Both the position numbers and the translations under genes were made by a program. DNA of 64,000 nucleotides, taken from positions 1 to 64,000 of the forward strand of contig JBBMOL010000185.1 of NCBI GenBank assembly GCA_037954665.1, in the 5' to 3' direction. Positions 34,447 to 46,920 of the stretch are shown one piece after another. The stretch comes from Laguncularia racemosa. Lineage: Eukaryota; Streptophyta; Magnoliopsida; Myrtales; Combretaceae. Positions within the stretch are counted from its first letter, which is position 1. Every line of letters starts with the position of its first letter. Below the pieces are notes generated by a model, which was given only the letters and a program-made list of their open reading frames with translations, was not told where the DNA came from and did not search any database.

Positions 34447-35935
34447 AATTTCCCCCCACACTTAAGCTTTTGCTTGTCCTCAAGCAAACACAATTAAAAA
34501 AAAAACAAAGGACAAGTTCTCATAAGTTCCAACAATCGAGAAGATATTCCAGCATCATCGATTTCATCCTACACCCCAATTATTGATAGTTTTTTCACTC
34601 AATCTTACCATTAGTTGTATACAAAATACAAATACTAAAATTTCCCCAAAGCTAATCCAAGTAAATTAAACTATTACCCTTATCATTTAAACTAAAATTC
34701 CCAAAGTCAAAATTGCCACAAGATCGAGACTAGTAAAATAAATATAAAAATCCTTTTAACCACTGTTATAAGCAACACAACAGGGACTAAAGGCATGTTG
34801 TATCCACTCGTCCCCTAGCTCTTCCTTTTCTGTTTCATCCAATTCTTAAGTTAATCTTGGAGTTTACCATTAAAGCACTTAACTAAGTTAACCGAACCCA
34901 TGTAACAAACTTTCGATCGATAATCCCGAGTTCAACACTTAAGTTAACAGATGTTATTCCCTCAACGTAGAAGGTGTCCCTAGGATTTACTTGTTCGAGT
35001 CCAATAACTCATTTTAATAATTAATTAATTAATTAAGACGGTTTCCTTGGTCAGTAAGTCCCAGACCAGATGATCTTGGGCTACTAGGTTTTAAGATACC
35101 CCTTCGAACCTCTACCCTTTCAATCAATCAACTATCATTCATATAAGCTCATTTAAGTTCAGTTTTCTCAAGACTTTTCTCACGACCCTTGTAGCGAGCT
35201 TTTAGCCATTGATCCCAAGTTCGCACCCGAGTCAATAGATGTTATTCCCTAAAAAGGGCATCTCTAAACTTAATTACCGAGTTATGAGGCCCACTTCTGA
35301 ACTATTTACATATTTATATATTCTTCAATTACTCCCCAAAAATTTTTTTTTTTTCTCAGAAACTTCTTCGAAAAGGAAATCACCAAGTTACAAGTATCAT
35401 TTACTCCTTCACTCCAAGTACATAGCTCCCCCTACTAAGAAAAAAAGAAGAGCATACTAAACTCACTAGTGACCTTAATCCAATCTCAACCCCCGAAAGA
35501 AAAAGGTTAAATAACAAGTAAGTTCACTTCACTTGGATTTCATCTTGAAATTTTAGCAACGATCTCTAATACAAAATAAGAGAATAATTTTTTTTTTAAA
35601 TTTTCCACGGGGTATGAACAAATCTCAACAGTCCTTGATCGTCAAAAGTCATCATCAATATACCTTAAATAAAAGGAATTTACATTTTTATTGCGCAACC
35701 CTTATATCTTAGTTTTTTTAAATTTAAACCCCCCCACACTTACAATAGACTTGTCCCCAATGTCCCATGAAACCAAAAAGGGGAAGCAAAGAATAAAAGC
35801 AAAAAGAAAACAAAAGGAAAACGAAAACCCCCTGAACTCTCCAAAGACGCGATCTTTAACAGAAAGTCAGGCAACGCACAAGTAAAGTCAAAGAGAACCC
35901 CGGTTAATCGTAACGATTTGGTATACTTTTAAAGC

Positions 35936-36092
35936 CTGTATCTCACAAAAACAAAACAAAATAAAAGAAAAAAATAATCAACTGAAAATAAAACTAACTA
36001 TCATCAGCAATTTCTATTTCAAACATTTTGGTTGGTTTAGTCTTCCAGAATCAAACAAATTTAGGACAGTTAAAACAAAAGAAAAGCAAGAC
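35936..36092 (-). other. Intron-like segment in Athila G4 (157 bp, GT-AG)
   Basis: On the minus strand it begins GTCTTGCTTTTC after TTTTAAGAA and ends in a long T-rich tract, then GAGATACAG before GCTTTAAAAG. The exact join TTTTAAGAA/GCTTTCAAAG is what copy G3 has at 39,500-39,520. Confidence 0.7.
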
Positions 36093-36599
36093 TTCTTAAA
36101 ACGGCTGTTCTGCACAACAGTCTAAATCTCCAGTGGAACCAACAAAGAGGAGAAAAACGAAAATGAAGAGAGGAGTGGTGTGTGAATGAGGAAATAAGTG
36201 TAGGGGAAAGAAACTTACATAGGGAAATCTCGAACCCCTAGAGCAAATTGATGACAACGGTGCAAACCTGGGAGTTTTTCGAAGCCGTGTCAGGCACTAC
36301 TCCTGTACAAAAACTTGTGAAAAAATCTTCCCTTGTGGCACGGCTTGTAATTTGGGCCGTGCCGTACCCTTTCCCATCCCTTGGAATGAGACACCTTTCA
36401 CAAATGCCCACACACTTGGGTAGGCTTAAACCATGTCTTGTCCCCCCTTCATTAAAATCTCACCTGCAAAACCACAAATCACAAATATATTGTTTGATGA
36501 TAGAAAAAGGAAAACTAACCTAGTAGATGCATGGGTTGCCCCCCCCACCAGCGCTTTTGTTTATCGTTGTTAGCTCAACTAATGAATAAAGGGAGATCA

Positions 36600-36815
36600 T
36601 TAGGGTTTTTGAATGAGGGCAGCTTCGCTCTTTCCAAAACCTTCTTGTCTCCTAAGTAATTTTTTAAGTCTCTGTCCATTGACCTTGAAAATACCCTTTT
36701 CAGGGTGTTTTAACTCCACCTTCTATAAGGGAAAACTTCATGACCCGAAAAGGACTTGACCATTTTGATTTGAGTTTCCCAGGAAAAAGTTCAACCTGGA
36801 GTTGAACAACAGTAC
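36600..36815 (-). pseudogene. Athila integrase C-terminus, G4 copy
   Basis: The minus strand encodes a remnant with a GNSNQNGQVLF-like SH3-type segment, a KHPEKGIFKVNGQRLK block and a broken GDKKVF end. Only the last ~70 residues of integrase remain, directly after the leader. Confidence 0.7.
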
Positions 36816-36932
36816 CATATTAAAAAAAAAATTGAATGGAAGCACGAATGAAACTAAGAGAAATAATTTACAAAAAAAATAAATAAATTAAAAGTTAAAG
36901 TAGTAGGCTCAAGTTTTCCTAATATTTAAAAA

Positions 36933-36950
36933 TCCCCGGCAACAGCCCCA
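36933..36950 (-). other. Primer-binding site of Athila G4
   Basis: On the minus strand it reads TGGGGCTGTTGCCGGGGA, close to the TGGCGCCGTTGCCGGGGA site common in plant Athila and related gypsy elements. Confidence 0.75.
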
Positions 36951-36960
36951 AAAACTTGGG

Positions 36961-38465
36961 TTAAAAGATCTGATCGTTCTAACAAGTCCCAAAACCTATA
37001 CTCATCCTAGCTTACGATCAGTTCTCAGGCAAGTATACCTATTGATTAGCAATATAGCATTGGAGTATAGGGATCGATCCCACGAAGACTTATAAGTATA
37101 TACTAACGATTATCCTACATTTAACTTCTCACTATTGAGAACTCAATTACCCTAATTACTGATTAATCTGAAAGGAACGAATTAAATGATCAGATTAAAG
37201 ATATTCAAATACTCCTTTAGTTAATTCAATTTTCTAAAAATACCCTACCCCAGTTCTACCACTAATTTCATGTAACTTTTATTCAATTACAAACTTTCCA
37301 ATGATTAATACACAACATCTCTGATTTGCGGAGTTTCTTACACTAGATTAAGGTCTTTCTCAAGATCAATAATTCCTAATCCTAATTAAGCAATTAAGAT
37401 CTCTCTTTAATTAACATAATTAAGATTGCAATAAAATCCTAGGACTCTCAATTGAACTAGACCACATGAACTCATTCAATACAGGAAACCTCCTATAACC
37501 TATCTCTAGGATTACAAGTAGTCTTTTTATTCATGCCAGATCTACTATATTAAGCGATTTCTCAATCTTATTAATAGAGATCTAATTCAATCCTAATACT
37601 GCGCACATATCAAGATAAACAAACCATGATTGCAACATGAATAAACTCAAAGATCGGGATTAATCATTGAAACATCAACAAATCCGTTACATGACAAATG
37701 TGGGTTTCTCGAGGGATCAGGTATAAAACAATTAACTACTCAGGGATCTAATAAAGAAAACAAAAGGGAAAATATTAGAATCCATAAATAAACCCATGAG
37801 ACAACCACAAAGATCTTGGCTTCGATTCTGGAAACTCTTCTAACTTCTCTTCTCAAGGGTTGTTCTCGTGCCTCCCCCCCTTCCTCTTTCTCTGATTGGT
37901 TCTATTTATACTCTTAAGGGAATGGCCGAGGATCTTCAGCTAGAAAGATACGAATATATCTTTAATTTTCCAAGTAAATCTCGAAAAGTGAATAAACATA
38001 CGCCTAACACGCACTACCAACACGGCCAGATTTCAAACCGTGTCTCCCTCTGGTCGATAATCCGCAATTCCTCATCTTGTTTAGTGTGTGGCATGGCTAG
38101 AAACACGACTAGATCACAAACCGTGCCAGGCTCTGACTCTTCCATTTCTCCTCAGCATCTACCATGGCTTCAAGCACACCCATATCAAAGCCGTGCTTCC
38201 TTTCCAAGTGACAAATTTCATCCTCAGGCGTGCACACGACTCATGACACGGGCGTAGCTTTCCCTATGTTGTCCATAAGTAGCTTTAACTAATCTTTTGA
38301 GCTCCAACCATGCTCCTTTTGTTATCTTTCTTCTTCCTTAGTATTATAACCCTGAAACTGATATACTTATCTTTTAAGTACTGAATCCGCATTGATTTTA
38401 TTCAAAAAATTACACAAATTCATCATTAACGCCCATGATTTATAAGGATTAATTTACTCTTATCA
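36961..38465 (-). repeat. Athila LTR2 (5' LTR of G4)
   Basis: Starts TGATAAGAGTAAATTAATCC (at 38,465) on the minus strand and ends near GAACGATCAGATC. A primer-binding site follows. The promoter-proximal TATA-like TATAAATAGAACC is near 37,910. Confidence 0.8.
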
Positions 38466-39449
38466 CTTGGGCATTTATGACAAGAGTTTATTGACTCCGA
38501 TGAGTTCTCTCAGCTTCCAGATGCTTTTTTCCCAGGGGCTTATTGCAGCATAAAGTGTGGAAAAGTAATGGGAGATGGCGGTATGATCCATCCAAATCTA
38601 AGGGAAGCCATTTACAGGATCCTGTTGTGTGTGTGCTTCATTATATTTTGGCCCGTTCAACCACTGGTAGAGGTGATTCTCAGGTGTTGTGAATGCTTCG
38701 GATTTGTACCAGCTGTGGAGTATGATCACAGGTACCCGGGTTAATGTTGGATTAGCAGCTGTTTGGTGTTTGAAAAAGCAGTGCGATCTGGGGCATCACA
38801 GGGTTTTTGTCGGCTCATGGATTACCCTATTCTGAAGAACTATGGTGTCTTTCCAACACGGGTTCCAAGGGACAGTTATGGAAGGAGTACCTCTCTCCTT
38901 GAGGGTGTTTTGCGGAGGTGGAGGTTTCGTTTACTGGATGCAGCTGAAGAACAACAAGAGCAGGAGATAGCACCCGAGTAGGTTGAGGAGCAAGAGCAAG
39001 CTCAAGAGCAGCCGTACCAAACCAGGAGTTAGCAGATTCTGTAAGGAGATTGACTGCGGATTTGGAAGAAATTAAGAGAGAACAAGCCAGGTAGTCAAAG
39101 GGTTAAGGGCCTGAAGCGTTATTTGGTCTCGTGCTTATCACGTATTGGTGAGAAGTTGGGGTAGAATCTTCCCCTATGTGGTGCTCTGGTGATGAAGATG
39201 TCGTATCACAAGCTACACTCGGTTGTTTCTAGAGGAGACCGTCACTCGAGCGGTGCATATGATCCAGGTTTTCATTTTAGAGGATCCTCGAGTGCAGCTT
39301 TCATGGCACGGCATGAGAGTCCAGCAGTTGCTACTGCTGAAGCGAGCAATCAGCAGGATACTGAGGTGATTGGATCTGATTCTTCTCGCCGATCGGGCAC
39401 TGTACCGTTGCCATTGATGATGACTTCAGTAGCTGATCTCGCAAGTTGA
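38466..39449 (+). pseudogene. ATHILA ORF, G3 copy, C-terminal half
   Basis: Plus-strand reading with frameshifts: MSSLSFQMLF (about 38,500), YDPSKSKGSHLQDP-equivalent (about 38,590), CCECFGFVPAVEYDH-like (about 38,690), CRLMDYPILKNYGVFPTRVP (38,808-38,870), and a Ser/Ala-rich tail with HESPAVATAEASNQQDTEV (about 39,310-39,370). It ends LAS followed by two stops at 39,444-39,452. An Arg/Glu/Gln-rich coiled-coil-like stretch is at about 38,940-39,080. Confidence 0.7.
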
Positions 39450-40971
39450 TAGATGGAAGTTGGACCCTGGAGATTTGGACTATGTGCAGAACAGCCGTTT
39501 TAAGAAGCTTTCAAAGTATACAAACCGTTCGTTTAGCAGGGGTTCTCATGACTTTACTTGTGCGTTGCCTGACTTTCTGTTAAAGATCCGTCGTTGTAGG
39601 AGAGTTCAGGGAGTTTTCGTTTTCCTTTTGTTTTCTTTTTGCTTTTATTCTTCGCTTCCCTTTATGCGTTTCATGAGGACATTGGGACAATGTCTATTAT
39701 AAGTGTGGGGAAGGGGGGTTAGGAAAACAAAACTAGGATATAAGGGTTGTGCAATCAAAAATGTAAATTCCTCTTATTTAAGGTATATTCGATGATGACT
39801 TTTGACAATCAAGGACTGCTGAGATTTGTTCATACCCCCGTGGAAAATAAAAAAAAAAATTATTCTCTTATTTTGTATTAGAGATACGTTGCTAAAATTA
39901 CAAGATGAAATCCAATGTGAAGTGAACTTACTTGTTATTTAACCTTTACTTTCAGAGTTGAGATTGGATTAAGGTCACTAGTGAGTTTAGTATGCTCTTC
40001 TTTTTGCTTAGTAGGTGAGCTATGTAACTTGGAGTGAAGGAGTAAATAATACTTGTAACTTGGTGATTCCTTTTCGAAGAAGTTTCTGAAAAAAAAAATA
40101 TTTGGAGTAATGAAGAATATAATAATATGTAAATAGTTCAGAAGTGGGCCTCATGAACTCGAGTAATTAAGCCTGAGAGATGCCCTTTTTAGGGAATAAC
40201 ATCTATTGACTCGGGTGATGAACTTGGGATCAATGGCCGATAGCTCGCTACAAGGTCGTGAGAAAAGTCTGAGAAAACTGAACTTAAATGAGCTTATATG
40301 AATGATAGTTGATTGATTGAGATGGTAGAGGTTTGAAGGGTATCTTAAAACCTAGTAACCTAAGATCATCTAGTCTGGACTTACTGACCAAGGAAACCAT
40401 CTATTAATAATTAATTAATTAAATGAGTTAATTGGACTCGAACAAGTAAATCCTAGGACGCCTTCTACGCTGAGGGAATAACGTCTGTTAACTTGAGTGA
40501 TGAACTCAGGATTATCGATCGAAAGTCATTACATGGGTCAGTTAACTTAGTTAAGTGCTCTAATGGTAAACTCCCAAGATTAACTTAAGAATTGGATGAA
40601 ACAGAAAAGGAAGAGCTAGGGGACGAGTGGATACAACATGCCTTTAGTCCCTGTTGTGTGCTTATAATAGTGGTTAAAAAGATTGTATACTTTATTTTAC
40701 TAGTCTTGATCTTGTGGCTATTTTTGACTTTGGGAATTTTAGTGATAAGGGTATAATTTAATTTACTTGGATTAGCTTTGGAATTTTAGTATTTATATTT
40801 GTATACAACAATGGTAAGATTGAGTGAAGATTATCAATGATTGGGGTAGCATGAAATCGATGATGCTGGAATATCTTCTCGATTGTTGGAACTTATGAGA
40901 ACTTGTCCTTTGGTTTTTTTTTTTTAATCCATGTTTACTTGAGACAAGCAAAAGCTTAAGTGTGGGAAATT

Positions 40972-42248
40972 TGATAAGAGTAAATTAATCCTTATAAATC
41001 ATGGCGTTAATGATGAATTTGTGTAATTTTTGAATAAAATCAATGCGGATTCGGTACTTAACAGATAAATATATCATTTCAGGGTATAATACTAAAGAGA
41101 AGTGGAAAGATATACAAAAGGAGCATGATTGGAGCTCAAAAGATCAAGTTAAAGCTACTTATGGACAACATAGGGAAACCCACACCCGTGTCATCAGCCA
41201 TGTGCAGCCTGAGGATGAAATTTGTCACTTGGAAAGGAAGCACGGACTTGTGATATGGGTGTGCTTGAAGCCGTGGTAGACGGTGAGGAGAAATGGAACA
41301 GTCCAGAGCCTGGCACGGTTTGTAATCTAGCCATGTTTCTAAGCCGTGCCACACACTGAACAGGATGAGGAATTGCGGATTATCGACCAGGGAGACACGG
41401 TTTGAAATCTGGCCATGTTGGTGGGTGTGTCCAGGCGTATGTTATTCACTTTTCGAGATTTACTTGGAAATATAAAGATATATTCGTATCTTTCTAGCTG
41501 AAGATCTCTGCCATTCCTTGAAGAGTATAAATAGAACCAATCAGAGAGAGAAGAGGAGGCACAAGAACAACCCTAGAGAAGAGAAGTTAGAAGAGTATTC
41601 CAGAATCGAAGCCAAGATCTTTGTGTTTGTCTTATGGGTTTCTTTATGGATTCTAATATTTTCCCCTTTTGTTCTCTTTATTAGATCCATGAGTAGTTAA
41701 TTGTTTTATAGCGATCCCTCGAGAAACCCCTAATTGTCATGTAACGGATTCGTTGATGTTAATGATTAATCCTGATCTTTGAGTTTATTCATGTTGCAAT
41801 CATGGTTTGTTTATCTTGATATGTGTGCAGTATTAGGATTAGATTAGATCTATGTTAATAAGATTGAGAAATCGCTTAATAGAGTAGATCTGGCATGAAT
41901 AAAAAGACTACTTGTAATCCTAGAGATAGGTTATAGGAGGTTTTCTGTATTGAATGAGGTCATGATGGTCTGGTTCAATTGAGAGTCCTAGGATTTTTAT
42001 TGCCAATCTTAAATTTTGTTAATTAAAGAGAGATCTTAATTGACTTAATTAGGATTAGGGATATTGATCTTGAGAAAGACTTAATCTAGTGTAAGAAACT
42101 CCGCAAATCAAAGATGTTTGTATTAATCATTGGAAAGTTTGTAATTGAATAAAAGTTGCATGATAATTAGTGGTGGAACTTGGGTAGGTATGTTTAGATA
42201 ATTGAATTAACTAAAGGAGTATTTGGAATATCTTTAATCTGATCGTTT
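40972..42248 (+). repeat. Athila LTR3 (truncated)
   Basis: Starts TGATAAGAGTAAATTAATCC and follows LTR1 and LTR2 in inverted orientation to ATCTGATCGTTTAA, where unrelated sequence begins. TATAAATAGAACC lies near 41,526. Confidence 0.8.
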
Positions 42249-44150
42249 AAGGTCAATCATCACAAAGGCCCTTGGGAAGGGTTTAAAAGAGCAAAAAGGG
42301 GTCTAGGTTTGCACCCTAATCCAGTAAAGTAAGGGCAAGGCTGGGACCGTGTAAATTCCAAGGTGGGGTTTCCCCAACCCAGCACCCCTTGGAAATTACG
42401 CCCAGGCCCAAAGTCCCGAGACAGTTCACCCCAATTTTGGGTCCCGCTCAGCCAGGTTTTGCTCGGCTTTGGGGGGATAATTTGATTAGCTTCGAAAATC
42501 CCCAATGACCGGGTTTCAAGCCCAGGGAATTTCGACTCAAGCCCCCAAAAAGTGAATAACCATATGGGCCAAAAAAGGGGCCCTTCTAAAAGACAGATGT
42601 TTGGAAGGGTCCAAAAAAGAAAAACCAAGATCTTTAAACAAGCCGGGAAATTTGAGGCTGGGCTTTGTTAACACCCCCGGCCCAAGGGCAAACACCAATC
42701 CACTGCCCAATCATTTAAGGGCCCCCTGTCAATTTTTGATCACATCCGAAGAGTCGGCCCCCAAAGAATCCCCCAAGCAAAATTTGGCAGGCCAGCAGAA
42801 AAGGGCTTTTTCCCCTCAAAATCCAGAGAAAACCCCCAAAAACACATATTAAAAAGAGATGGGGTTTGCAAAAGGGCCCCCAAAAGTCGGCACCTTGGAG
42901 AATCACACGGGGGATTTGAGGTTTAAAATTTGGGGGGAACTATTCCTTAAAACCCCAACTTAAAATGGGCGCCCAAAAAAGGGGTGGGGGCCCCCAGTTT
43001 GAGAAAAGGATAACCCCCCAAAAAAATTTTGGGGAAGTCTGTGAACATGATCAATTCAAAACAAAAGCCAAGAGTCATTAAAAAAGCTATGAAGGACGTC
43101 AACCGAGATACAAATCCCGAAAGAAGAGATATTTTCAATTTTCCCAAAAACCGAGAGAAAGGGAAAAGGGCACCATTTGAAATATCAAACCCTCGAGCAA
43201 AAAAGCGACCCCCTATTGGGAGGAGGAAAACACCCATCTGGGAAAAGTTTATGACCCGAAAACAAAATCTCAACTGAGGAGCCCAACACGGGGGATAGGA
43301 GGGGGGAAAAGGGGAAAAGGGAACTCCCGCATTTACAAAAATGGTCAAAAGGGGAGCAAAAAAAGATTATGGGAAAAACTCAACAAGGTTTCCCAAACCC
43401 CAAAAATCACTCATGGGCCTCCTCACAACCTCCAGCCCCAAGGGAGGCCCCCCCTTCAAAGTGCTTAAAAGATCCGGGGAACCCGAAGGGATCGCTACAG
43501 AAAATTAATTTATGTGGCAGATTTATCTTCACCATGGACAGATATCTTTCTCCCTAAAGGCTAGGAGAAGGGTGGAGACCAACATTTCAAAAACCCCTTT
43601 TATAGTGGTGAAATGCAAAGACAGATTGTCTCCCCAGAACTCTTTGGAAAAAGGGGTCCTCCCCTCAATGTTTTTCCCTTTTGGGTACCCCTTGGGGCTT
43701 TTTGGGGGGTTGTAAAGCAATATTAAACCAAGTTTAACGGTTGGGGCAGGGCTTTCGACGGGTCAAAAAGGGAAAAATTTTGTAGGGGGGAAAAAAACTT
43801 GCCGGTAAAGATTGGCCCGCAAGTTTTTTACAAACTCCTTCCAAAAATCCTTGAATTCCCAAGATCTTTTTTAAAACACTTTTGGGAAGGCCTTTTTACA
43901 TTTTCCGTTTGGAGCCATACCCTCAAGCCCCCAAACAGAAGGTCAAAATCACCCCAAATTGGGAGATTGTAAAAGTACTTGGAGAAAAAAAATTATGCCC
44001 TCTACAAAGAAACCCACCATTTCCATACTTTGGGATGATGGTTTCGGGGACCCTTTGGGCTCCAGATATTCAACAAAGGGGAATGTGGGGACCGGGGAAG
44101 GAAGGGGAAAACATGCAAAAACCATTTTTTCTCATTTGGACGGTTCTAAG
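42249..44150 (+). other. Unusual C/G/A-run-rich stretch, probably corrupted Tat gypsy 5' pol
   Basis: Unlike its AT-rich surroundings, this stretch consists of many short runs of CCCC, GGGG, AAAA and TTTT, with little recognisable coding sequence. Near its end a KHAKTIFSHLDG segment (about 44,110-44,150) aligns with the region just before the Tat reverse-transcriptase palm. It may therefore be the beginning of that pol gene with heavy sequence errors. Short ORFs here are not credible genes. Confidence 0.4.
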
Positions 44151-46920
44151 ATATAACAGATAAAAAGGGCTGAAGAGGATAAAACCAAGACGACTTTCAT
44201 CACAAAAAGGGGGGCCCTTCTTTACAAAGTCATGCCTCGGCTTAAAAAACGTCGGGCAACATATCAGAGAGCCATGGTTGCGATACTTCATGACATGATG
44301 GATCGAGAAGTCGAAGTATACGTCGACGACAGATAGCCAAGTCTAAAAAAGAAGAGAGCCATACAGATATCCTGAGGAAGTTGTTCAAGCTATTGAGAAA
44401 ATTTCAGCTCAAGTTAAATCGGAGAAGTGCACTTTCCCAGGGTCACAACGGGAAAGTTGTTAGGGTTGTCATAAGCCGGGGAAAGGGATCAAAATCGACC
44501 CTAACAAAGTAAATCCCATATTAGAGCTACCTTCCCCATGCACTGTCAAAGAAGTAAGAGGTTTGCTGGGAAGGGTTTAATTACATAGCTTGTTTTTTCT
44601 CACAGCTCACAGATAAGTGCCGACCACTATTTCGTCTGTTAAAAAAGAATGCCGTAGTAGAATGGGACGACGAATGCAAAGAAGCATTCAGGACGATCAA
44701 AGACTATCCTCATAAAGCCTCCAGTCTTGATAGTCCCGAAGCAAGGGGAAACCCTTATTCCTATACCTTACGATATCTCCCTGATTCCATGGGATGCGTA
44801 TTGGGGCAGAAAGATGAAAAGGAAGAGAGCGTTTCATATATTATCTAAGCAAGAAATTCACAGACGGGAACAAGGGGATTCGGAAGTAAGAGGACTTGCT
44901 TGGCTCGATTTGTTCATGCACCCATTAAGGCAATATACCCTTTACATCACATTGAGCTGTTTTACAAGACATGATCCTCTGAAGTACTTGGCAAGAAAAA
45001 CCCCTTTTGATAGGGAAATCTCCAAATGGCAAAAGCTCTTTTCAAGTTTGATATCACATACATAAATCAAAACTCGATGAAAGGGGAATCTTTAGCCGAC
45101 CAATTGGCAAACACCCGTCGAGGGAAATTCCCAAGAGCTACAAGTTCAATTCCCCGATAAGATATATTAGCAGTGGAAGGTACATCAATAGAAGATTATA
45201 AGATAGACGGAACCCTAAGTGGAAAATTTTCTTCGACGGAGCTACCAATTTTATTCGGTTGTGGGATCGAGGCAGTGTTGATATCCCCAACGGAACAAAT
45301 TCCCTTTGGCAACAAGGCTCACATTTCCATATACCCAAAAATATCGCGGAGTATAAAGCGTGTATCCTCGACCTCAAAATGGCTTGCCACAAGGGAAAAC
45401 CATGAATTAGAAGTGTACGGAGATTCGTCACTTAACATATTACAAACGAGAAGGGAATATAAGACTAAAGACCCCAAATTGGGACCATACCATTAGCCCT
45501 TTGACAGAGCTAATCGAAGAATTCAAGGCAATCACTTTCACATTACGTCCAAAGAAAATCAAATCAGTTTGCAGATGCACTCGCCACACTACACTATGAT
45601 TCAAATAACGGGGACCGAAGTCCAACTGTTGAAAATCGGCCCGCTTACTGTTTAGCAATTGAAAAAGCACAACATGGACAAGCCCTGGTATCACGACATC
45701 AAAACTTTTCTCCAAGAAAGTAGATACCCTAAAATGGCTATCAAGAATGACCAAAGAACACTCAGATTTTAGCAAGTCATTTCTTATTAAATGGGGCTGT
45801 ACATTACAAAAGATCGTCTTAAAACCACCTTGCTAAGATGTGTGGATAAAAATGAAGCATATGAACTGATGAAAAAGTACACGAGGGTATGTTTACTTCA
45901 TATAACGCTACATGTTGGCCCAAAATCATGAGGTTGGGTTACTATTGGTTAACCATGAATCAGATTGCATCAAATATGTCAAGCACTGTCATTTGTGTCA
46001 AGTGTATGCAAATCGGATAAATACTCCGCCCAACAAGCTGCACTCGTTGTCAGCACCATGGCCTTTCTCCATGTGGGGATCGACATAATCGCCTAATCCA
46101 CTCCGACAACATCCAACGATCACACGTTTATATTGTAGCAATTGATTACTTCACTAAGTGGGTAGAAGCTTCATCATATACTAATGTCACCAAAGGGGTA
46201 ATAGTCTGATTCTTGAAGAGGGACATAATAGCTCGATACGGAGTTCCCGAGTCAATCATTACAGACAACGGTACCAAAGTTAACAACAAATTGATGACAG
46301 GTTTATGTCAACAATTCCATATAAACCATAGAAATTCAACTCCCTACCGACCTCAGATGAACGGGGTAGTAGAAGTAGCCAACAAGAATATCAAAAAGAT
46401 TATCGAAAAAATGACAACTACTTACAAAGATTAGCACGAGATGTTGCCGTTTGCTCTCATGGCTTATAGGACCTCAATTAGAACATCTGCTGGAGCTACC
46501 CCATATTCATTGGTATATGGTACTGAGGCGGTCTTGCCAGTCGAGGTCGAAATACCATCATTCAGAATTCTGCCAGAAACTCAGTTAACTGAAGTAGACT
46601 GGGTGAAGAAGAGGCTTGATCAGTTGAATCTGATTGATGAAAAAAGACTCACTGCATTATGTCACGGCTAGTGTTACTAACAAAGGATGGCTCGAGCATT
46701 TAACAAGAAAATGAGGCATCGATGCTTCAAAGAAGGGGATCTTGTGCTAAAGAAAGTTCTCTTTAATGCCCAAGATTCCAAAGGGAAATTTACCCTAAAC
46801 TATGACGGTCCATATGTGGTGAAGAAGATATTGTCAGAGGTGCTTTGATACTGACTTAAATGGACGATTCAGAATTGAGAGACCCCATTAATGCAGATGT
46901 TGTGAAGATGTACTATCCTT
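44150..46920 (+). pseudogene. Tat/Ogre pol: RT, RNase H and integrase, decayed
   Basis: RT: AEEDKTKTTFIT (about 44,175), YQRAMVAILHDMMDREVEVY, then VDD, the catalytic YVDD being intact at about 44,318-44,330; then LLGLS (about 44,460) and EVRGLLG (about 44,550). RNase H: SKKFTDGNKG (about 44,850) and ELEVYGDSS (45,405-45,430). Integrase: zinc region HCHLCQVYANRINTPPNKL (about 45,985), AIDYFTKWVEA (about 46,140), then 46,213-46,434 with GVPESIITDNGTKVNNKL (second Asp) and STPYRPQMNGVVE (third acid). The C-terminal part includes SIRTSAGATPYSLVYGTEAV (46,470-46,530) and GPYVVKK (about 46,806). Frameshifts and stops occur throughout, so it is inactive. Confidence 0.85.

Larger units (their letters stand above)
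32936..38465 (-). mobile_element. Athila deletion derivative G4 with two LTRs (minus)
   Basis: On the minus strand: 5' LTR (38,465 to about 36,961), primer-binding site (36,933-36,950), a short leader, integrase C-terminus only (36,815-36,600), a spacer, an intron-like segment, a long 3' untranslated region with a polypurine end, and 3' LTR (34,446-32,936). Gag, protease, RT, most of integrase and the whole ATHILA ORF are missing, so it could only have moved in trans. The flanks do not show a matching target duplication (CTTGG on the right, GATCT on the left), so recombination with neighbouring copies is likely. Confidence 0.75.
38466..42248 (+). mobile_element. Athila fragment G3 with LTR3 (plus)
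   Basis: The second half of the ATHILA ORF (38,466-39,449), 3' untranslated region, polypurine end (GTGTGGGAAATT) and an LTR starting at 40,972. The LTR is cut at about 42,248, roughly 220 bp before its expected end. The ORF start overlaps the end of G2 by about 330 bp of equivalent sequence, so G2 and G3 are not one element split by G4. Confidence 0.75.

Noticed and set aside
37868..38257. 129-residue ORF on the plus strand
   Set aside because: It lies wholly inside Athila LTR2, antisense to its transcription direction, and is not conserved in LTR1.
42260..43720. Several ORFs of 60-133 residues on both strands
   Set aside because: They lie in the odd homopolymer-block region, have low-complexity Pro/Phe/Lys-rich products and match nothing recognised.
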